DNA from: Halomonas sp. A40-4 | GTDB taxonomy: Bacteria; Pseudomonadota; Gammaproteobacteria; Pseudomonadales; Halomonadaceae | Reading direction: 5' to 3' | Length of the DNA stretch: 64,000 nt | Assembly (NCBI RefSeq): GCF_015767635.1 | Contig: NZ_CP065230.1 | Span: 3,348,001-3,412,000, forward strand | Part shown: one piece after another, positions 43,666 through 52,835 of the stretch | How positions within the stretch are numbered: the first letter of the stretch is position 1 | Layout: every line of letters begins with the position of its first letter | Notes under the pieces: model-generated | What the model saw: the letters and a program-made list of their open reading frames with translations, nothing else | Told to the model about the DNA's origin: nothing | Database searches by the model: none | Translations under genes and position numbers: made by a program

Positions 43666-44697
43666 ATGCAAACGCGACCACTGGGCAGAACCGGGATGCA
43701 CGTCAGCCGACTTTGCCTGGGCACCATGACATTTGGCGAACAGAACACCGAGGCCGAGGCCCACGAACAGCTTGATCGCGCCGTCGCCTTTGGCATCAAC
43801 TTTATTGATACCGCCGAAATGTACCCGGTGCCCCCCAAGGCCGACACCCAAGGGCTGACAGAGCGCTATGTGGGAAGCTGGCTCAAGCAGCGCGGCGAAC
43901 GCGACGATGTCATCCTGGCCACCAAGGCCGCAGGCCCCGGGCTGGACCACATACGCGGCGGGCCGCGCCTGACCCGCGACCACCTCTTCAAGGCGATCGA
44001 CGCAAGCCTTGAGCGGCTACAGACCGACTATGTGGACCTTTACCAGCTGCACTGGCCCGACCGCAGCACCAACTTTTTCGGCAAGCTCGGCTATACACAT
44101 AACGAAGAAGAAGATGCCACACCGCTCGAGGAGACCTTGAGTGCGCTCAAGGAGCTGGTCGACGCTGGCAAGATCCGCGCCATTGGCCTGTCGAACGACA
44201 CCCCCTGGGGCACCATGCGCGCCCTGCAGCTCTCCGACCAGCTTGACCTGCCCCGCGTGGCCTCGATTCAAAATCCCTACAATCTGCTCAACCGTTCTTT
44301 CGAGGTGGGCCTGGCCGAAATCGCCCACCGCGAAGATGTCGGGCTTTTGGCCTATTCGCCGCTGGGCTTTGGCGTGCTCTCGGGTAAATACCTGAATGGT
44401 GCCCAACCACCCAAAGGCCGCCTTACCCTCTATGAACGCTTCAAGCGCTATACCTCGCCGGAAGCCGAAGCGGCCACCAAGGCCTATGTATCGTTGGCAC
44501 AGGACTACGGCCTCGACCCCGCGCAGATGGCGCTGGCGTTCGTCAATTCGCGCAGCTTCCTGACCAGCAATATAATCGGCGCCACCACCATGGAACAGCT
44601 GGAAAGCAACCTGGCCAGCGAAAGCCTCAAGCTCGACGACGAACTGCTGGAAGCGATCGACGATATCCATCGCCGTATGCCCAACCCCTGCCCTTGA
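43666..44697 (+). CDS. tas: Aldo/keto reductase (Tas family)
   Basis: NADPH-dependent reductase of 343 residues in the TIM-barrel aldo/keto reductase family. The start MQTRPLGRTGMHVSRLCLGTMTFGEQN and the catalytic Asp-Tyr region (FIDTAEMYPVPP) match E. coli Tas, which complements a tyrosine-auxotrophic mutation; the true substrate is unclear. ATG 43666 is preceded by TAGGAG. The upstream gap (43417-43665, divergent to the Sel1 gene) holds no other gene that I can support. Confidence 0.9.
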   Translation: MQTRPLGRTGMHVSRLCLGTMTFGEQNTEAEAHEQLDRAVAFGINFIDTAEMYPVPPKADTQGLTERYVGSWLKQRGERDDVILATKAAGPGLDHIRGGPRLTRDHLFKAIDASLERLQTDYVDLYQLHWPDRSTNFFGKLGYTHNEEEDATPLEETLSALKELVDAGKIRAIGLSNDTPWGTMRALQLSDQLDLPRVASIQNPYNLLNRSFEVGLAEIAHREDVGLLAYSPLGFGVLSGKYLNGAQPPKGRLTLYERFKRYTSPEAEAATKAYVSLAQDYGLDPAQMALAFVNSRSFLTSNIIGATTMEQLESNLASESLKLDDELLEAIDDIHRRMPNPCP

Positions 44698-44722
44698 TGG
44701 CAGACAACGCTATCGACCTTAT

Positions 44723-44744
44723 AGCCTCGGCCATCGCCGAGGCT
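44723..44744 (+). terminator. Hairpin at the end of tas, possible weak terminator
   Basis: AGCCTCGG and CCGAGGCT pair around CCATCG, 25 bases after the stop. Only TTGGTAT follows instead of a T-run, so termination efficiency is uncertain. Confidence 0.5.
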
Positions 44745-44753
44745 TGGTATAAT
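44745..44753 (+). promoter_or_regulatory. Extended -10 promoter for yaaA
   Basis: TGGTATAAT is an extended -10 box with a perfect TATAAT, giving a start near 44760, about 30 bases before the yaaA ATG. No clear -35 is needed with this element. The box adjoins the tas hairpin directly. Confidence 0.65.
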
Positions 44754-44791
44754 ACGGATCATTATTTCTGCGACGTCCCAAGGAATCTGCC

Positions 44792-45571
44792 ATGTTGAGC
44801 GTTATTTCGCCGGCCAAGACACTGGATTTTGAAACCCCTTCAACCACCCACGACGTCAGCCAGCCGGATTTTCTGACCGACAGCCAAACACTCATCGATA
44901 TACTGCGCGACTATTCGCCGCAGCAAATCAGCGACCTGATGGGCGTCAGCGATAAACTGGCGGGGCTGAACGCGGCACGCTTTGCCGAATGGCAGCCACC
45001 GTTTTCGCTGGAAAACGCCAAACCGGCGGCACAGGCCTTCCAGGGCGATGTTTACACCGGGCTTGAAGCCGATACCTTCAGCGACGCTGAAAACCGCTAT
45101 GCCCAGCAGCACCTGCGCATCCTCTCGGGGCTCTATGGCCTGTTGCGCCCACTGGATTTGATTCAGCCCTACCGGCTGGAGATGGGCACCAAGCTGCCCA
45201 ACCCGGCGGGTAAGGATCTGTATGCCTATTGGAAGCCCACGCTCACCTCAGCGCTTGATGCGGCGATTGCCGACAGCGGTTCCAAGGTACTGGTGAATCT
45301 GGCTTCCAACGAGTATTTCAAAGCCGTGGATGCCGACAAGCTTGATGCCCGGATCATTACGCCGGTGTTTAAAGACGAGAAAAACGGCACCTTCAAGATC
45401 ATCAGCTTCTACGCCAAGAAGGCGCGCGGCCTGATGAGTGCCTGGATCATTCGCCAACAGGTGAACGACCCCGAGGCGCTGAAAGATTTTGACGTGGCAG
45501 GTTACCGTTTCGATGCCGCCGCGTCCCAGGGCGATACCTTTGTCTTCACCCGCCGCGAATCGGATCGTTAA
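44792..45571 (+). CDS. yaaA: Peroxide stress protein YaaA (DUF328)
   Basis: In E. coli YaaA lowers free iron during peroxide stress and binds DNA. The 259 residues start [16 protein letters not shown] and include [19 protein letters not shown] and [10 protein letters not shown], the hallmarks of the family. Regulation by OxyR occurs in E. coli but no site is evident here. A good AAGGA site precedes the ATG. Confidence 0.96.
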   Translation: MLSVISPAKTLDFETPSTTHDVSQPDFLTDSQTLIDILRDYSPQQISDLMGVSDKLAGLNAARFAEWQPPFSLENAKPAAQAFQGDVYTGLEADTFSDAENRYAQQHLRILSGLYGLLRPLDLIQPYRLEMGTKLPNPAGKDLYAYWKPTLTSALDAAIADSGSKVLVNLASNEYFKAVDADKLDARIITPVFKDEKNGTFKIISFYAKKARGLMSAWIIRQQVNDPEALKDFDVAGYRFDAAASQGDTFVFTRRESDR

Positions 45572-45579
45572 GGTTCCCG

Positions 45580-46155
45580 CTAGAAAAAGCGGACGGTTCT
45601 ATCGGCACGCGGTTTCAGGAACTGGCGATGCACGGCGCTGAAAGACGCGGTATCGCAACGGTGAAGCCACTCATAAGCCACCATATCCGCCGAGACCGCC
45701 TGCGCCCCCAGGGCGCAGGCTCGCTCGCGCGCCAAGACGGCCTCCTCGGCCCGACGGCTGGCCGTTGCTTCCGTCAGCCAGTAGACCGCATAGCCCTCTT
45801 CCAGCAGCCCCAGCGCCGTTTGCAGGACACAGATATGCGCCTCGGTGCCACACAGAACCACCTGCTGCCTGCCCGAGGCGCTCAGCGCTTCACGAAACGC
45901 CGTCTCTTCCATCGCTCCGAAGTGCTGCTTCTGCCAAATCGTTGGCGCTTGTCGTGCTTCCAGCAGCGCCGGCGCCGTGCCGCCCAGCTTCTCGGGCATC
46001 TGTTCGGTCAGCCATACGGGGATGCCCAGGGCATCCGCCACGCCATACAGCCAATGAGCCTCGGCAATGGCCTGGTCACCGTCGTCAATCACCGGCACCA
46101 AGCCGGCTTGAAAATCGACCATCAGCAGTAAGCTTTTATCGCGTTGCAGACGCAC
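45580..46155 (-). CDS. Isochorismatase-like cysteine hydrolase
   Basis: 191 residues with the triad of the family: Asp in MVDFQAGLV, Lys in WQKQHFGAM and Cys in GTEAHICVLQTAL. It resembles the hydrolases related to YcaC and nicotinamidase; the substrate cannot be told. It lies 14 bases after trpS on the same strand and converges with yaaA, 8 bases away. Confidence 0.85.
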   Translation of the reverse strand: MRLQRDKSLLLMVDFQAGLVPVIDDGDQAIAEAHWLYGVADALGIPVWLTEQMPEKLGGTAPALLEARQAPTIWQKQHFGAMEETAFREALSASGRQQVVLCGTEAHICVLQTALGLLEEGYAVYWLTEATASRRAEEAVLARERACALGAQAVSADMVAYEWLHRCDTASFSAVHRQFLKPRADRTVRFF

Positions 46156-46169
46156 GCCATCACCTCGTT

Positions 46170-47183
46170 TTAGTGGAAACGGCCAAGCCCCACGGCGGCT
46201 CGCAGCCTGTCCATGGTCACCGCCGTTTCTTGCCGCGCTCTTTCAGCTCCTTTCTGCAAGACCGCTTCAATATGACCGGGGTCTTCCATGAGGGCGTGAT
46301 AGCGCTCGCGGGGTTTTTCCAGATGAGCGTTGAGATACTCAAACACCTGGTTCTTGGCGTCCCCCCAGCCAATGCCGTCGGCATACTGCTGGCGCATGGC
46401 CGCCGTTTCCTCGGTTGAGGCAAAGGCGGCGTAGATCTGGAACAGCGTACAGGTATCCGGGTCTTTCGGCTCGCCGGGTTCCAGCGAGTTGGTCTTGATC
46501 TTGCGCACCAGCTTCTGCAGCTTTTTCTCGGCGACAAAGAGCGGAATGGTGTTGTTGTAGCTCTTGGACATCTTGCGTCCGTCCAGCCCACCGAGCACCT
46601 GGCTCTTTTCGTCCACCACCGCACTAGGCAGCGTGAAATAGTCGCCTTTGTACAGATGGTTGAAACGCCCCGCGATATCCCGCGCCATCTCGATATGCTG
46701 GATCTGATCGCGGCCGACCGGCACCTTGTTGGCGTTGAACATCAGAATATCCGCCGCCATCAGCACCGGGTAGCCGAACAGCCCCATGGTGATGCCCTTA
46801 TCCGGATCCTGGTTACCCGCCTCTTCGTTCTCGGCCACAGCGGCCTTGTAGGCGTGGGCACGGTTCATCAATCCCTTGGCGCACACGCAGGAAAGCATCC
46901 AGGTAAGCTCGGGGATCTCCGGGATATCCGACTGGCGATAGAAAATGGCGTTGTCGGTATCCAACCCCAGCGCCAGCCAGGTGGCAGCTATTTCCAGCCG
47001 CGACTGCTGCACGCGCTTGGGATCCTGACACTTGATCAGCGCGTGGTAGTCGGCCAGAAAGTAGAACGACTGCACGCTGGGGTCCTGGCTCGCCTCAATG
47101 GCGGGTTTGATCGCCCCGACGTAGTTGCCCAGATGGGGCGTGCCGGTCGTGGTGATACCGGTTAGGACACGGGTCTGACTCAT
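46170..47183 (-). CDS. trpS: Tryptophanyl-tRNA synthetase
   Basis: Class I synthetase of 337 residues, charging tRNA-Trp. The HIGH-type motif is [11 protein letters not shown] (about 13-23) and the KMSKS loop is [10 protein letters not shown] (about 203). It has a weak ribosome site. A hydrolase gene follows in the same direction. No T-box or other leader element is visible upstream (47184-47285). Confidence 0.97.
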   Translation of the reverse strand: MSQTRVLTGITTTGTPHLGNYVGAIKPAIEASQDPSVQSFYFLADYHALIKCQDPKRVQQSRLEIAATWLALGLDTDNAIFYRQSDIPEIPELTWMLSCVCAKGLMNRAHAYKAAVAENEEAGNQDPDKGITMGLFGYPVLMAADILMFNANKVPVGRDQIQHIEMARDIAGRFNHLYKGDYFTLPSAVVDEKSQVLGGLDGRKMSKSYNNTIPLFVAEKKLQKLVRKIKTNSLEPGEPKDPDTCTLFQIYAAFASTEETAAMRQQYADGIGWGDAKNQVFEYLNAHLEKPRERYHALMEDPGHIEAVLQKGAERARQETAVTMDRLRAAVGLGRFH

Positions 47184-47285
47184 TGGAAATTAACCTATCA
47201 CTTCAAAAGCTGGACGGATTGAACATTGGAGTCTACCACGCCGGATAATGCAAGGAGGGCGTCCTCAACCCCTTAATAGCCTTTA

Positions 47286-48704
47286 CTAAAATGGAGCCCA
47301 GGTGCTGCTTCCCGATCCGTCAGTTGCGCTACTAGAGCTATCAATAAAACTTCCTTCACCGATAATGCGGCCAGCACCCCTTACATCCACGCTTTCTCCC
47401 CATAAAGCGCCCCTCAAACCACCACTGCCGAGAATATCAACAGAGGCAAAGGGCGCATAAATCATGGCCATCGCCTGGGAGCTTCCAGCAATTTTGACGT
47501 TTTCACCCAATGAGTAAATAGCAAACCTTGGCTTCCCGCTTTCCGTCTTCACAGATAAATTTTGCATCTGCAACGAACTTTTTAGATCCACATCACCTGT
47601 CACCAGAACTGTTAAGGAACTATCCCCTGCAAATATAAGCCCTTCATCGCCACCGCCTCCAAGGGTTAAGTCGCCATCCACAATAAGCACGGCATCCCCT
47701 GTTACTGTTAGGCTGCCGTTTGTTTGGTTAAAGTCCCTCGTTCTCATTACAGGATAATCACCCGTTATCATAGGCACTTCTGATACGTCGTAATTTTCAG
47801 CCTCTACCATGACTTGATTTTCACCGGGGTTTTTAGACTCATTAAAACCAATAAGCCCATTACCGCTTATTGTGGCATCAACTAAAGGATATTGCCCAAC
47901 GCGAACATCGCCATATTCATAAGGGCCTTCTGTCAGCGCCTCTGTTTCTCTATCTAAAGAGGCATATACGTCTTCAATACTCAGAGGATCTTGCTTAACA
48001 GAGTCAAAAGAAACATTTTCCCGGAAATTTTGTGTGTCATCTTCATCCCAGTAGTTTGGCGAATCAATCACCCCAGCCGCATCAATCGAGTCTGGCACCG
48101 AAGCACCGCCTTTAATTTCCACGTCACCGCTTGTCGTTATCCCTCCACTTACTCGGGCACTTCCCGTTAATCTAACGCCCCCCTTGCCTGCCACGACCGC
48201 TCCGCTACCGAAGCTATTATTACCGCCGCCTCCTTCACCAGGAGAAGAACCTCCACTGGCACTTGGGTAAAGCACATAATAATCGACAGCGATGAACTCA
48301 TTCACCGAAACATCTGCATTACGTTTAACTTGCCCAACTATGAGCTCTGAGCTTTTTCCGGCATTTTGACATTCGGCAAAATAATACCCTGCCACTACAT
48401 CGCTATTTCCAGCCGCCGACTCAATGGCATTGAATTTTGAAAAATTTGCAGACGCGGCGGCATTACGTTGAACTGATTCTTTCAGCGCTTCACAGCTCAC
48501 ATCACTGTCATTTGCTGAGTTTTTCTCGCCTCTGACAATCGCCCCGGACTCTGCCGCCATTTGTGCCAAGGTGGCAGCACGATAATTGCCCGCCAGCCGC
48601 TCATCTACCAAGGCAGTTTGCATACCTGAGAGACCAAGTGTCATGGCGCCGGCAAGCAGAGCCATGACGATCACTAATGCCGCTCCTTGTTGTTTCATAT
48701 GCAT
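47286..48704 (-). CDS. pilX: PilX-type minor pilin with large C-terminal domain
   Basis: 472 residues, more than twice the usual PilX length. The N-terminus GAALVIVMALLAGAMTLGLSGMQTA is the prepilin-like hydrophobic helix typical of PilX, and the next ~110 residues resemble the PilX pilin domain. From about residue 150, a Gly-Ser-rich linker (SGGSSPGEGGGG) leads to a long region of short beta repeats (GVRLTGSARVSGGITTSG, DAVLIVDGDLTLGGGG), like a right-handed beta-helix or bactofilin-like fold. It would be exported and displayed at the pilus. Its base composition is visibly more AT-rich than the neighbours. Confidence 0.85.
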   Translation of the reverse strand: MHMKQQGAALVIVMALLAGAMTLGLSGMQTALVDERLAGNYRAATLAQMAAESGAIVRGEKNSANDSDVSCEALKESVQRNAAASANFSKFNAIESAAGNSDVVAGYYFAECQNAGKSSELIVGQVKRNADVSVNEFIAVDYYVLYPSASGGSSPGEGGGGNNSFGSGAVVAGKGGVRLTGSARVSGGITTSGDVEIKGGASVPDSIDAAGVIDSPNYWDEDDTQNFRENVSFDSVKQDPLSIEDVYASLDRETEALTEGPYEYGDVRVGQYPLVDATISGNGLIGFNESKNPGENQVMVEAENYDVSEVPMITGDYPVMRTRDFNQTNGSLTVTGDAVLIVDGDLTLGGGGDEGLIFAGDSSLTVLVTGDVDLKSSLQMQNLSVKTESGKPRFAIYSLGENVKIAGSSQAMAMIYAPFASVDILGSGGLRGALWGESVDVRGAGRIIGEGSFIDSSSSATDGSGSSTWAPF

Positions 48705-48708
48705 TTAC

Positions 48709-49362
48709 CTAGTTATTAGGGTTACCACGTCCGCCCGCATTTGCGTTTCCACCATTGCCATTGCCGTTATTGCCGTTATTACCGTTATTACCGTTATTAC
48801 CGTTATTACCGTTATTACCGTTATTACCGTTATTACCGTTGTTGCCGTTGTTGTTGTCATCATTCCCGCCATTCCCAGCATTTTCAATATCCAGCACCGC
48901 TGCGCGATGAGCGACATGGAAGATGAGCGACTCACCATTATTTTCGATAGGTAATGCCACGCGATAAAGAGCATCATTACTCTCTACGGGCTCGCCGAGA
49001 TCACGTACCGGCTCTTCGCACTGGCTGGCCATAGCATCACTGGCAAGGTCTTTGCGGAAACTGACCAACGGCTGGTTGCCCTCGTCAGTATCTGCCACGG
49101 TGCAGGTGCACTGGTCTTTTTCCTGCACCTGCTCTGACTCGCATTCAAGCGTGAAGCGCCCCGGGCCGTTCTGACGGATCTCGCGGGTAACGCGCTGGGC
49201 GATAAATACCAGGTTCTCCTGCTTGCGGCTGATCTTGTCGACGTTTTGAAAGGTTTGAAAAGTAGTGAGAAACAGTTGCCCTGCCCCCAGGATGATGATG
49301 GTACCGATCACCATCGCTACCATCAGCTCTACCAGGGTAAACCCGCGCTGAGCGTGCCTCAT
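48709..49362 (-). CDS. pilW: PilW-type minor pilin with Gly-Asn-Asn repeat tail
   Basis: 217 residues. The leader ends in QRG before FTLVELMVAMVIGT, so prepilin peptidase should cut after Gly; the PilW pilin domain follows, with Cys pairs (TLECESEQ, DQCTCTV) likely forming disulfides. Residues about 163-217 are a low-complexity tail of Gly-Asn-Asn triplets (NGNNGNN) coded by a 9-bp tandem repeat, then NANAGGRGNPNN. PilW in Pseudomonas is minor pilin needed for pilus assembly; the tail is not a usual part of it. It overlaps pilV by four bases. Confidence 0.88.
   Translation of the reverse strand: MRHAQRGFTLVELMVAMVIGTIIILGAGQLFLTTFQTFQNVDKISRKQENLVFIAQRVTREIRQNGPGRFTLECESEQVQEKDQCTCTVADTDEGNQPLVSFRKDLASDAMASQCEEPVRDLGEPVESNDALYRVALPIENNGESLIFHVAHRAAVLDIENAGNGGNDDNNNGNNGNNGNNGNNGNNGNNGNNGNNGNNGNGNGGNANAGGRGNPNN
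48764..48853. repeat. 9-bp tandem repeat in pilW
   Basis: Ten units of nine bases: seven identical CCGTTATTA (48773-48835), one CCGTTATTG before and two CCGTTGTTG after. On the coding strand each unit codes for Gly-Asn-Asn. Unit length is a multiple of three, so gain or loss of units changes tail length without a frameshift. Confidence 0.95.
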
Positions 49363-49781
49363 TCCAGGTCCTCCAGGCTAGGCAAGCTAAAGCGGTAATC
49401 CAACTTGTCGTTATCACCGCTGCCCAGCACCAGGGTGACCGTGAACTGGCAACTGTTACCTCCACTCTCCCGCATAATATCGCTTTGCGATTCAACGGCG
49501 TTGCGCAGTGGCGAATGGTCCTCATCCTGAAACCAATGGTCTTGCCAGACGGTTTGAACCGCCCCGACATCGATGGCATCACAGCCTTGTCCGGGCTCAA
49601 GCGTTGCCCAAAGACGCTCTTGAGCATCAACGGCGGCGACGCTTGCCACCGAGCGCTGGTAACCCTGGGTCGCACTTTGCAGTGCTTTTAGTTGCATGGC
49701 GGCCACGCCCACCAGACCCAGCGACAACACCAGCAGTGCAATCAGCGCTTCAACTAGACTGAAGCCACGCTGTGACATCAT
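49359..49781 (-). CDS. pilV: PilV-type minor pilin
   Basis: 140 residues. The cleavage site is SQRG before FSLVEALIALLVLSLGLVG, with Glu at +5, as in PilV. The C-terminal part is short, with two Cys. Start and stop overlap the neighbouring genes by four bases each, so the operon is tightly coupled. PilV primes pilus assembly with the other minor pilins. Confidence 0.87.
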   Translation of the reverse strand: MMSQRGFSLVEALIALLVLSLGLVGVAAMQLKALQSATQGYQRSVASVAAVDAQERLWATLEPGQGCDAIDVGAVQTVWQDHWFQDEDHSPLRNAVESQSDIMRESGGNSCQFTVTLVLGSGDNDKLDYRFSLPSLEDLE

Positions 49782-50281
49782 AAGGGCACCTTGCGCAGGC
49801 TGCCGGTTTCACGAACCCGAATCGTCACAGGGTCGATAGCGTCTCCCGAGAGCGTAATCTCGCACTGGCCATCACCGTCATCACAGTCGCTGATATCCGC
49901 ATCGCCCAGGCTTTCAAACGCTAAAGAGAATCTGCCTTCGGGCTGGGTAATATTGTCGGCTTGCCCTACCCGCATGACGTTCGCCTCTCCGCCGTCTTGA
50001 GCACTTTCCGCCCAGTAGCACCACGGGGCGTCGTTGCACGCTTCAGGGCGGCGCGTAGCGTTGAGTTCGTCGGGCGGGGAAAATTCCACCGTGATGGGCT
50101 GACGCTGCTTGATCGCTTCGCTGCGGGCAAAGGTCAGCACCGATTGCAGCTGGTTTACATCACCGGCCAGTTGCTGGCGGGCCATGAACGTAGTGAAAGC
50201 GGGCGCCGCGAGTAGCAGCAACAATGCTGCGATAGCCAGCACGATCATCAGCTCAATGAGGGTAAAGCCGCGTTGAGGCAT
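49778..50281 (-). CDS. fimU: FimU/GspH-type minor pilin
   Basis: 167 residues from ATG 50281, chosen because it gives MPQRG directly before [14 protein letters not shown]; the frame continues to 50323 and overlaps pilE. The domain is GspH-like and a CNDAPWCY motif probably forms a disulfide. FimU is one of the priming minor pilins. The closely similar FimT at 29837 is a separate gene. Confidence 0.82.
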   Translation of the reverse strand: MPQRGFTLIELMIVLAIAALLLLLAAPAFTTFMARQQLAGDVNQLQSVLTFARSEAIKQRQPITVEFSPPDELNATRRPEACNDAPWCYWAESAQDGGEANVMRVGQADNITQPEGRFSLAFESLGDADISDCDDGDGQCEITLSGDAIDPVTIRVRETGSLRKVPL

Positions 50282-50285
50282 AGGC

Positions 50286-50717
50286 CTACCAGCACTCATC
50301 GGGTGCTTGCGTGCCCTTGGCATCCAGGGTCAGCGGCTTATCGCAGCCATCGTCCTGGCCGTTCCTGGTCGTTGCCGTCAATGTATAACCGCCGTCTCCA
50401 TCCTCACTGGCAAACCCAATGTCATAGTTTTGCTCAGGTGACTGTGTCGTTTCCAGGCAGCTCGCGGCATAGGCATAAGTGCGCGTATAGCACCGCTCCA
50501 GCTCGGACGCCGCCTGCATGAGCCCTGCATGGGCGTCGGTGCGCAGCGATTTTTGTGCATAGCGGGTATAGCTGGGGTAGGCAATGGCCGCCACGATACC
50601 GATGATGGCCAGCACGATCATTAACTCAATAAGGGTAAAGCCGCGCTGGCCGTGACGTAACAAGGGGCGATGAGAGACGTAATGCAAGCGGCGTTGCTCC
50701 TGTATTGGTTGACTCAT
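50286..50717 (-). CDS. pilE: PilE-type minor pilin
   Basis: 143 residues. A long leader of about 25 residues ends in HGQRG before [22 protein letters not shown], the canonical type IV pilin start with Pro at +22. Two Cys near the C-terminus (GCDK and DECW) form the usual D-region loop. It is first in the pilin operon, 65 bases after ispH, the place pilE holds in Pseudomonas. Confidence 0.88.
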   Translation of the reverse strand: MSQPIQEQRRLHYVSHRPLLRHGQRGFTLIELMIVLAIIGIVAAIAYPSYTRYAQKSLRTDAHAGLMQAASELERCYTRTYAYAASCLETTQSPEQNYDIGFASEDGDGGYTLTATTRNGQDDGCDKPLTLDAKGTQAPDECW

Positions 50718-50782
50718 ACCATTTCAGTATGTCGCAAACCCATACGCATTGCATTACGCAGGCTTGGATTGGCTGCCAGGTA

Positions 50783-51763
50783 TTAGCTGCTGGCGATCAC
50801 CTGCTCGCGCAGTTCACGAGGCATCGAGAAGGTGATCGTCTCTTCCCGGCCGAGCAGTTCCTGGGGCGCGGTGGCGCCCATGGTCTGCAGACGTTCGATG
50901 ACCCCCTTGACCAGCACTTCCGGCGCGCTCGCCCCGGCGGTTACGCCGATACGGTTGATGCCTTTCAACCACTGGGGCTCGATCTGCTCGGCATTGTCGA
51001 TCAAGTAAGCGGGCGTGCCCATACGCTCGGACAGCTCGCGCAGGCGATTCGAGTTGGAGCTGTTGGGGCTCCCCACTACCAGCAATAGATCGCTATCGGC
51101 GGCCAGTTCACGCACCGCGTCCTGACGATTCTGCGTGGCGTAGCAGATGTCATCCTTGCGCGGCCCCTGAATCTCGGGGAACTTGTCGCGCAGCGCGTCG
51201 ATCACCTTGGCGGTGTCATCCATCGACAGGGTCGTTTGCGTCACAAAGGCCAACTGGCTTGGGTCTTTAACTTCCAGGTTGGCGACATCGTGCTCGTCTT
51301 CCACCAAATAAATGCGCCCACCGCTGGCCGTATCGTAACGCCCCATAGTGCCCTCGACCTCCGGGTGGCCCTGGTGGCCGATCAAGATGCACTCCTGGCC
51401 GCGCTTGGCATAGCGCAGCACTTCAAGATGCACCTTGGTGACCAGCGGGCAGGTGGCGTCAAAGACTTTCAAGCCGCGCTCTTCGGCTTCCTGCTGTACC
51501 GCACGGGAGACCCCGTGGGCGGAGAAAATCACGATCACATCGTCGGGTACTTCGTGCAGTTCCTCGACGAACACCGCGCCGCGCTCACGCAGCGTTTCCA
51601 CCACGAAGCGGTTATGGACCACTTCGTGGCGGACGTAGATCGGCGGCCCAAACACATCCAGCGCCCGGTTGACGATATCGATGGCACGGTCAACCCCCGC
51701 GCAAAACCCTCGCGGGTTGGCCAGTTTGATCTCGATGGGGTGTGTTTGCTGCTGTGATTGCAT
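50783..51763 (-). CDS. ispH: 4-hydroxy-3-methylbut-2-enyl diphosphate reductase
   Basis: Last enzyme of the MEP isoprenoid pathway, an iron-sulfur protein. From ATG 51763 (AAGGCG site) it has 326 residues, with cluster Cys in GFCAGVDRA (Cys21), [11 protein letters not shown] and [10 protein letters not shown]. An ATG at 51787 has no family support. The lspA-fkpB-ispH order is conserved in gammaproteobacteria. Confidence 0.97.
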   Translation of the reverse strand: MQSQQQTHPIEIKLANPRGFCAGVDRAIDIVNRALDVFGPPIYVRHEVVHNRFVVETLRERGAVFVEELHEVPDDVIVIFSAHGVSRAVQQEAEERGLKVFDATCPLVTKVHLEVLRYAKRGQECILIGHQGHPEVEGTMGRYDTASGGRIYLVEDEHDVANLEVKDPSQLAFVTQTTLSMDDTAKVIDALRDKFPEIQGPRKDDICYATQNRQDAVRELAADSDLLLVVGSPNSSNSNRLRELSERMGTPAYLIDNAEQIEPQWLKGINRIGVTAGASAPEVLVKGVIERLQTMGATAPQELLGREETITFSMPRELREQVIASS

Positions 51764-51824
51764 AAGTCGCGCCTTGATGCTGAACACCGTTGGATGAATA
51801 TCGCCCCTGCAGATAGGTGGGGTC

Positions 51825-52271
51825 TCAGTGTGTCGTGACCGGCTTCACGTCGAGCACTTCCACCTCAAACGTCAGGGTACGCCCCGCCAGAGGATGATTA
51901 AAGTCGACCTCGATCCGGTCTCCCTCGATCGTTTTGACCACGCCCGGCAATTCCGTTCCCGCTTTATCGGCAAAAGACATCACCATACCAATCTCGGGGA
52001 CTTCATCACCGAAGTCGTCACGCTTCAGCGTTTGAATATTCTGCGGGTTATGCTGGCCGAAAGCATGTTCAGGGGTAATCTCGAAACTGCCTTCCTGCCC
52101 CGCCATCATGCCCTTGATCGGGTGTTCAAAGCCGGGGGGCAGATTGCCGTCGCCATACTGAAAGGTAGCGGGCACTTTCTCTTTGGTCGAGTCGACCACC
52201 GTGCCGTCTTCCAGCTTGAGCGTGAAGTGCAAGGACACTTCCATACCGTCATCAATTAAATAATCGCTCAT
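51825..52271 (-). CDS. fkpB: FKBP-type peptidyl-prolyl isomerase (FkpB/SlpA)
   Basis: 148-residue cytoplasmic isomerase and chaperone of the SlpA type. The FKBP halves (residues 5-70 and 130-148) surround an inserted IF domain (about 70-125), with [13 protein letters not shown] and [16 protein letters not shown] as typical motifs. It lies between lspA and ispH in the conserved cluster. Confidence 0.95.
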   Translation of the reverse strand: MSDYLIDDGMEVSLHFTLKLEDGTVVDSTKEKVPATFQYGDGNLPPGFEHPIKGMMAGQEGSFEITPEHAFGQHNPQNIQTLKRDDFGDEVPEIGMVMSFADKAGTELPGVVKTIEGDRIEVDFNHPLAGRTLTFEVEVLDVKPVTTH

Positions 52272-52295
52272 TGCGTTACTCGCTGTTGAGGGAGG

Positions 52296-52835
52296 TTAGG
52301 ACCGCTGGGCTTTTTTGCGTCGCCGTTCGCCCATTACCGACTCCCAGATTAGCCCGGCAGCTCCCAGGGTAATGCCAATATCCGCCACGTTAAATGCCGG
52401 GTAGTACCAGCCCGCCGCGTGAAAGGACAGAAAGTCGACCACATAGCCGTGGACGAGCCGGTCAAAAAGGTTGCCAAGCGCCCCGCCGATGATCAGCGGC
52501 AGCGCCACGGCCAGCAGCTTTTCGTCGGCCTTGATCCGCGCGAGCCAAATGCTCAGCCCGATGCTTGCGCCAATCGCGATTATCGCAAAGAACCAGCGCT
52601 GCCAGCCGGGATGGTCGGCCAAAAAGCTGAACGCCGCTCCCGGGTTATGCAACAGCGTCAGGTTGAAAAACGGCAGTACTTCCACCGGCTGGGCGTAGCT
52701 CAACTGGCTGCTGGCCAGGTACTTGGTGGCCAGGTCCAGCACGACCACCGCTGCCGCCAGCCACAGCCAGCGCAGCGGCCGGTGCATCGGCGGCCGCTGA
52801 GAAGGGGTATCAGGCGTATGGGTCGCGTTAGGCAT
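52296..52835 (-). CDS. lspA: Lipoprotein signal peptidase
   Basis: Aspartic protease that removes signal peptides from lipoproteins after lipid attachment. The 179 residues have four membrane helices, and the two catalytic Asp are in NLFDRL and [14 protein letters not shown] 52835 overlaps the ileS stop by eight bases; an internal ATG 16 codons later (MHRPLRWLW) is possible. The frame continues upstream to 52907, which has no support. Confidence 0.95.
   Translation of the reverse strand: MPNATHTPDTPSQRPPMHRPLRWLWLAAAVVVLDLATKYLASSQLSYAQPVEVLPFFNLTLLHNPGAAFSFLADHPGWQRWFFAIIAIGASIGLSIWLARIKADEKLLAVALPLIIGGALGNLFDRLVHGYVVDFLSFHAAGWYYPAFNVADIGITLGAAGLIWESVMGERRRKKAQRS

Noticed and set aside
48741..48954. 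Possible CRISPR-like or low-complexity ORF at the Asn repeat
   Set aside because: The repeat unit is 9 bases without spacers and is in frame with pilW, so it is a coding repeat, not a CRISPR array; the plus-strand frames are its shadows.
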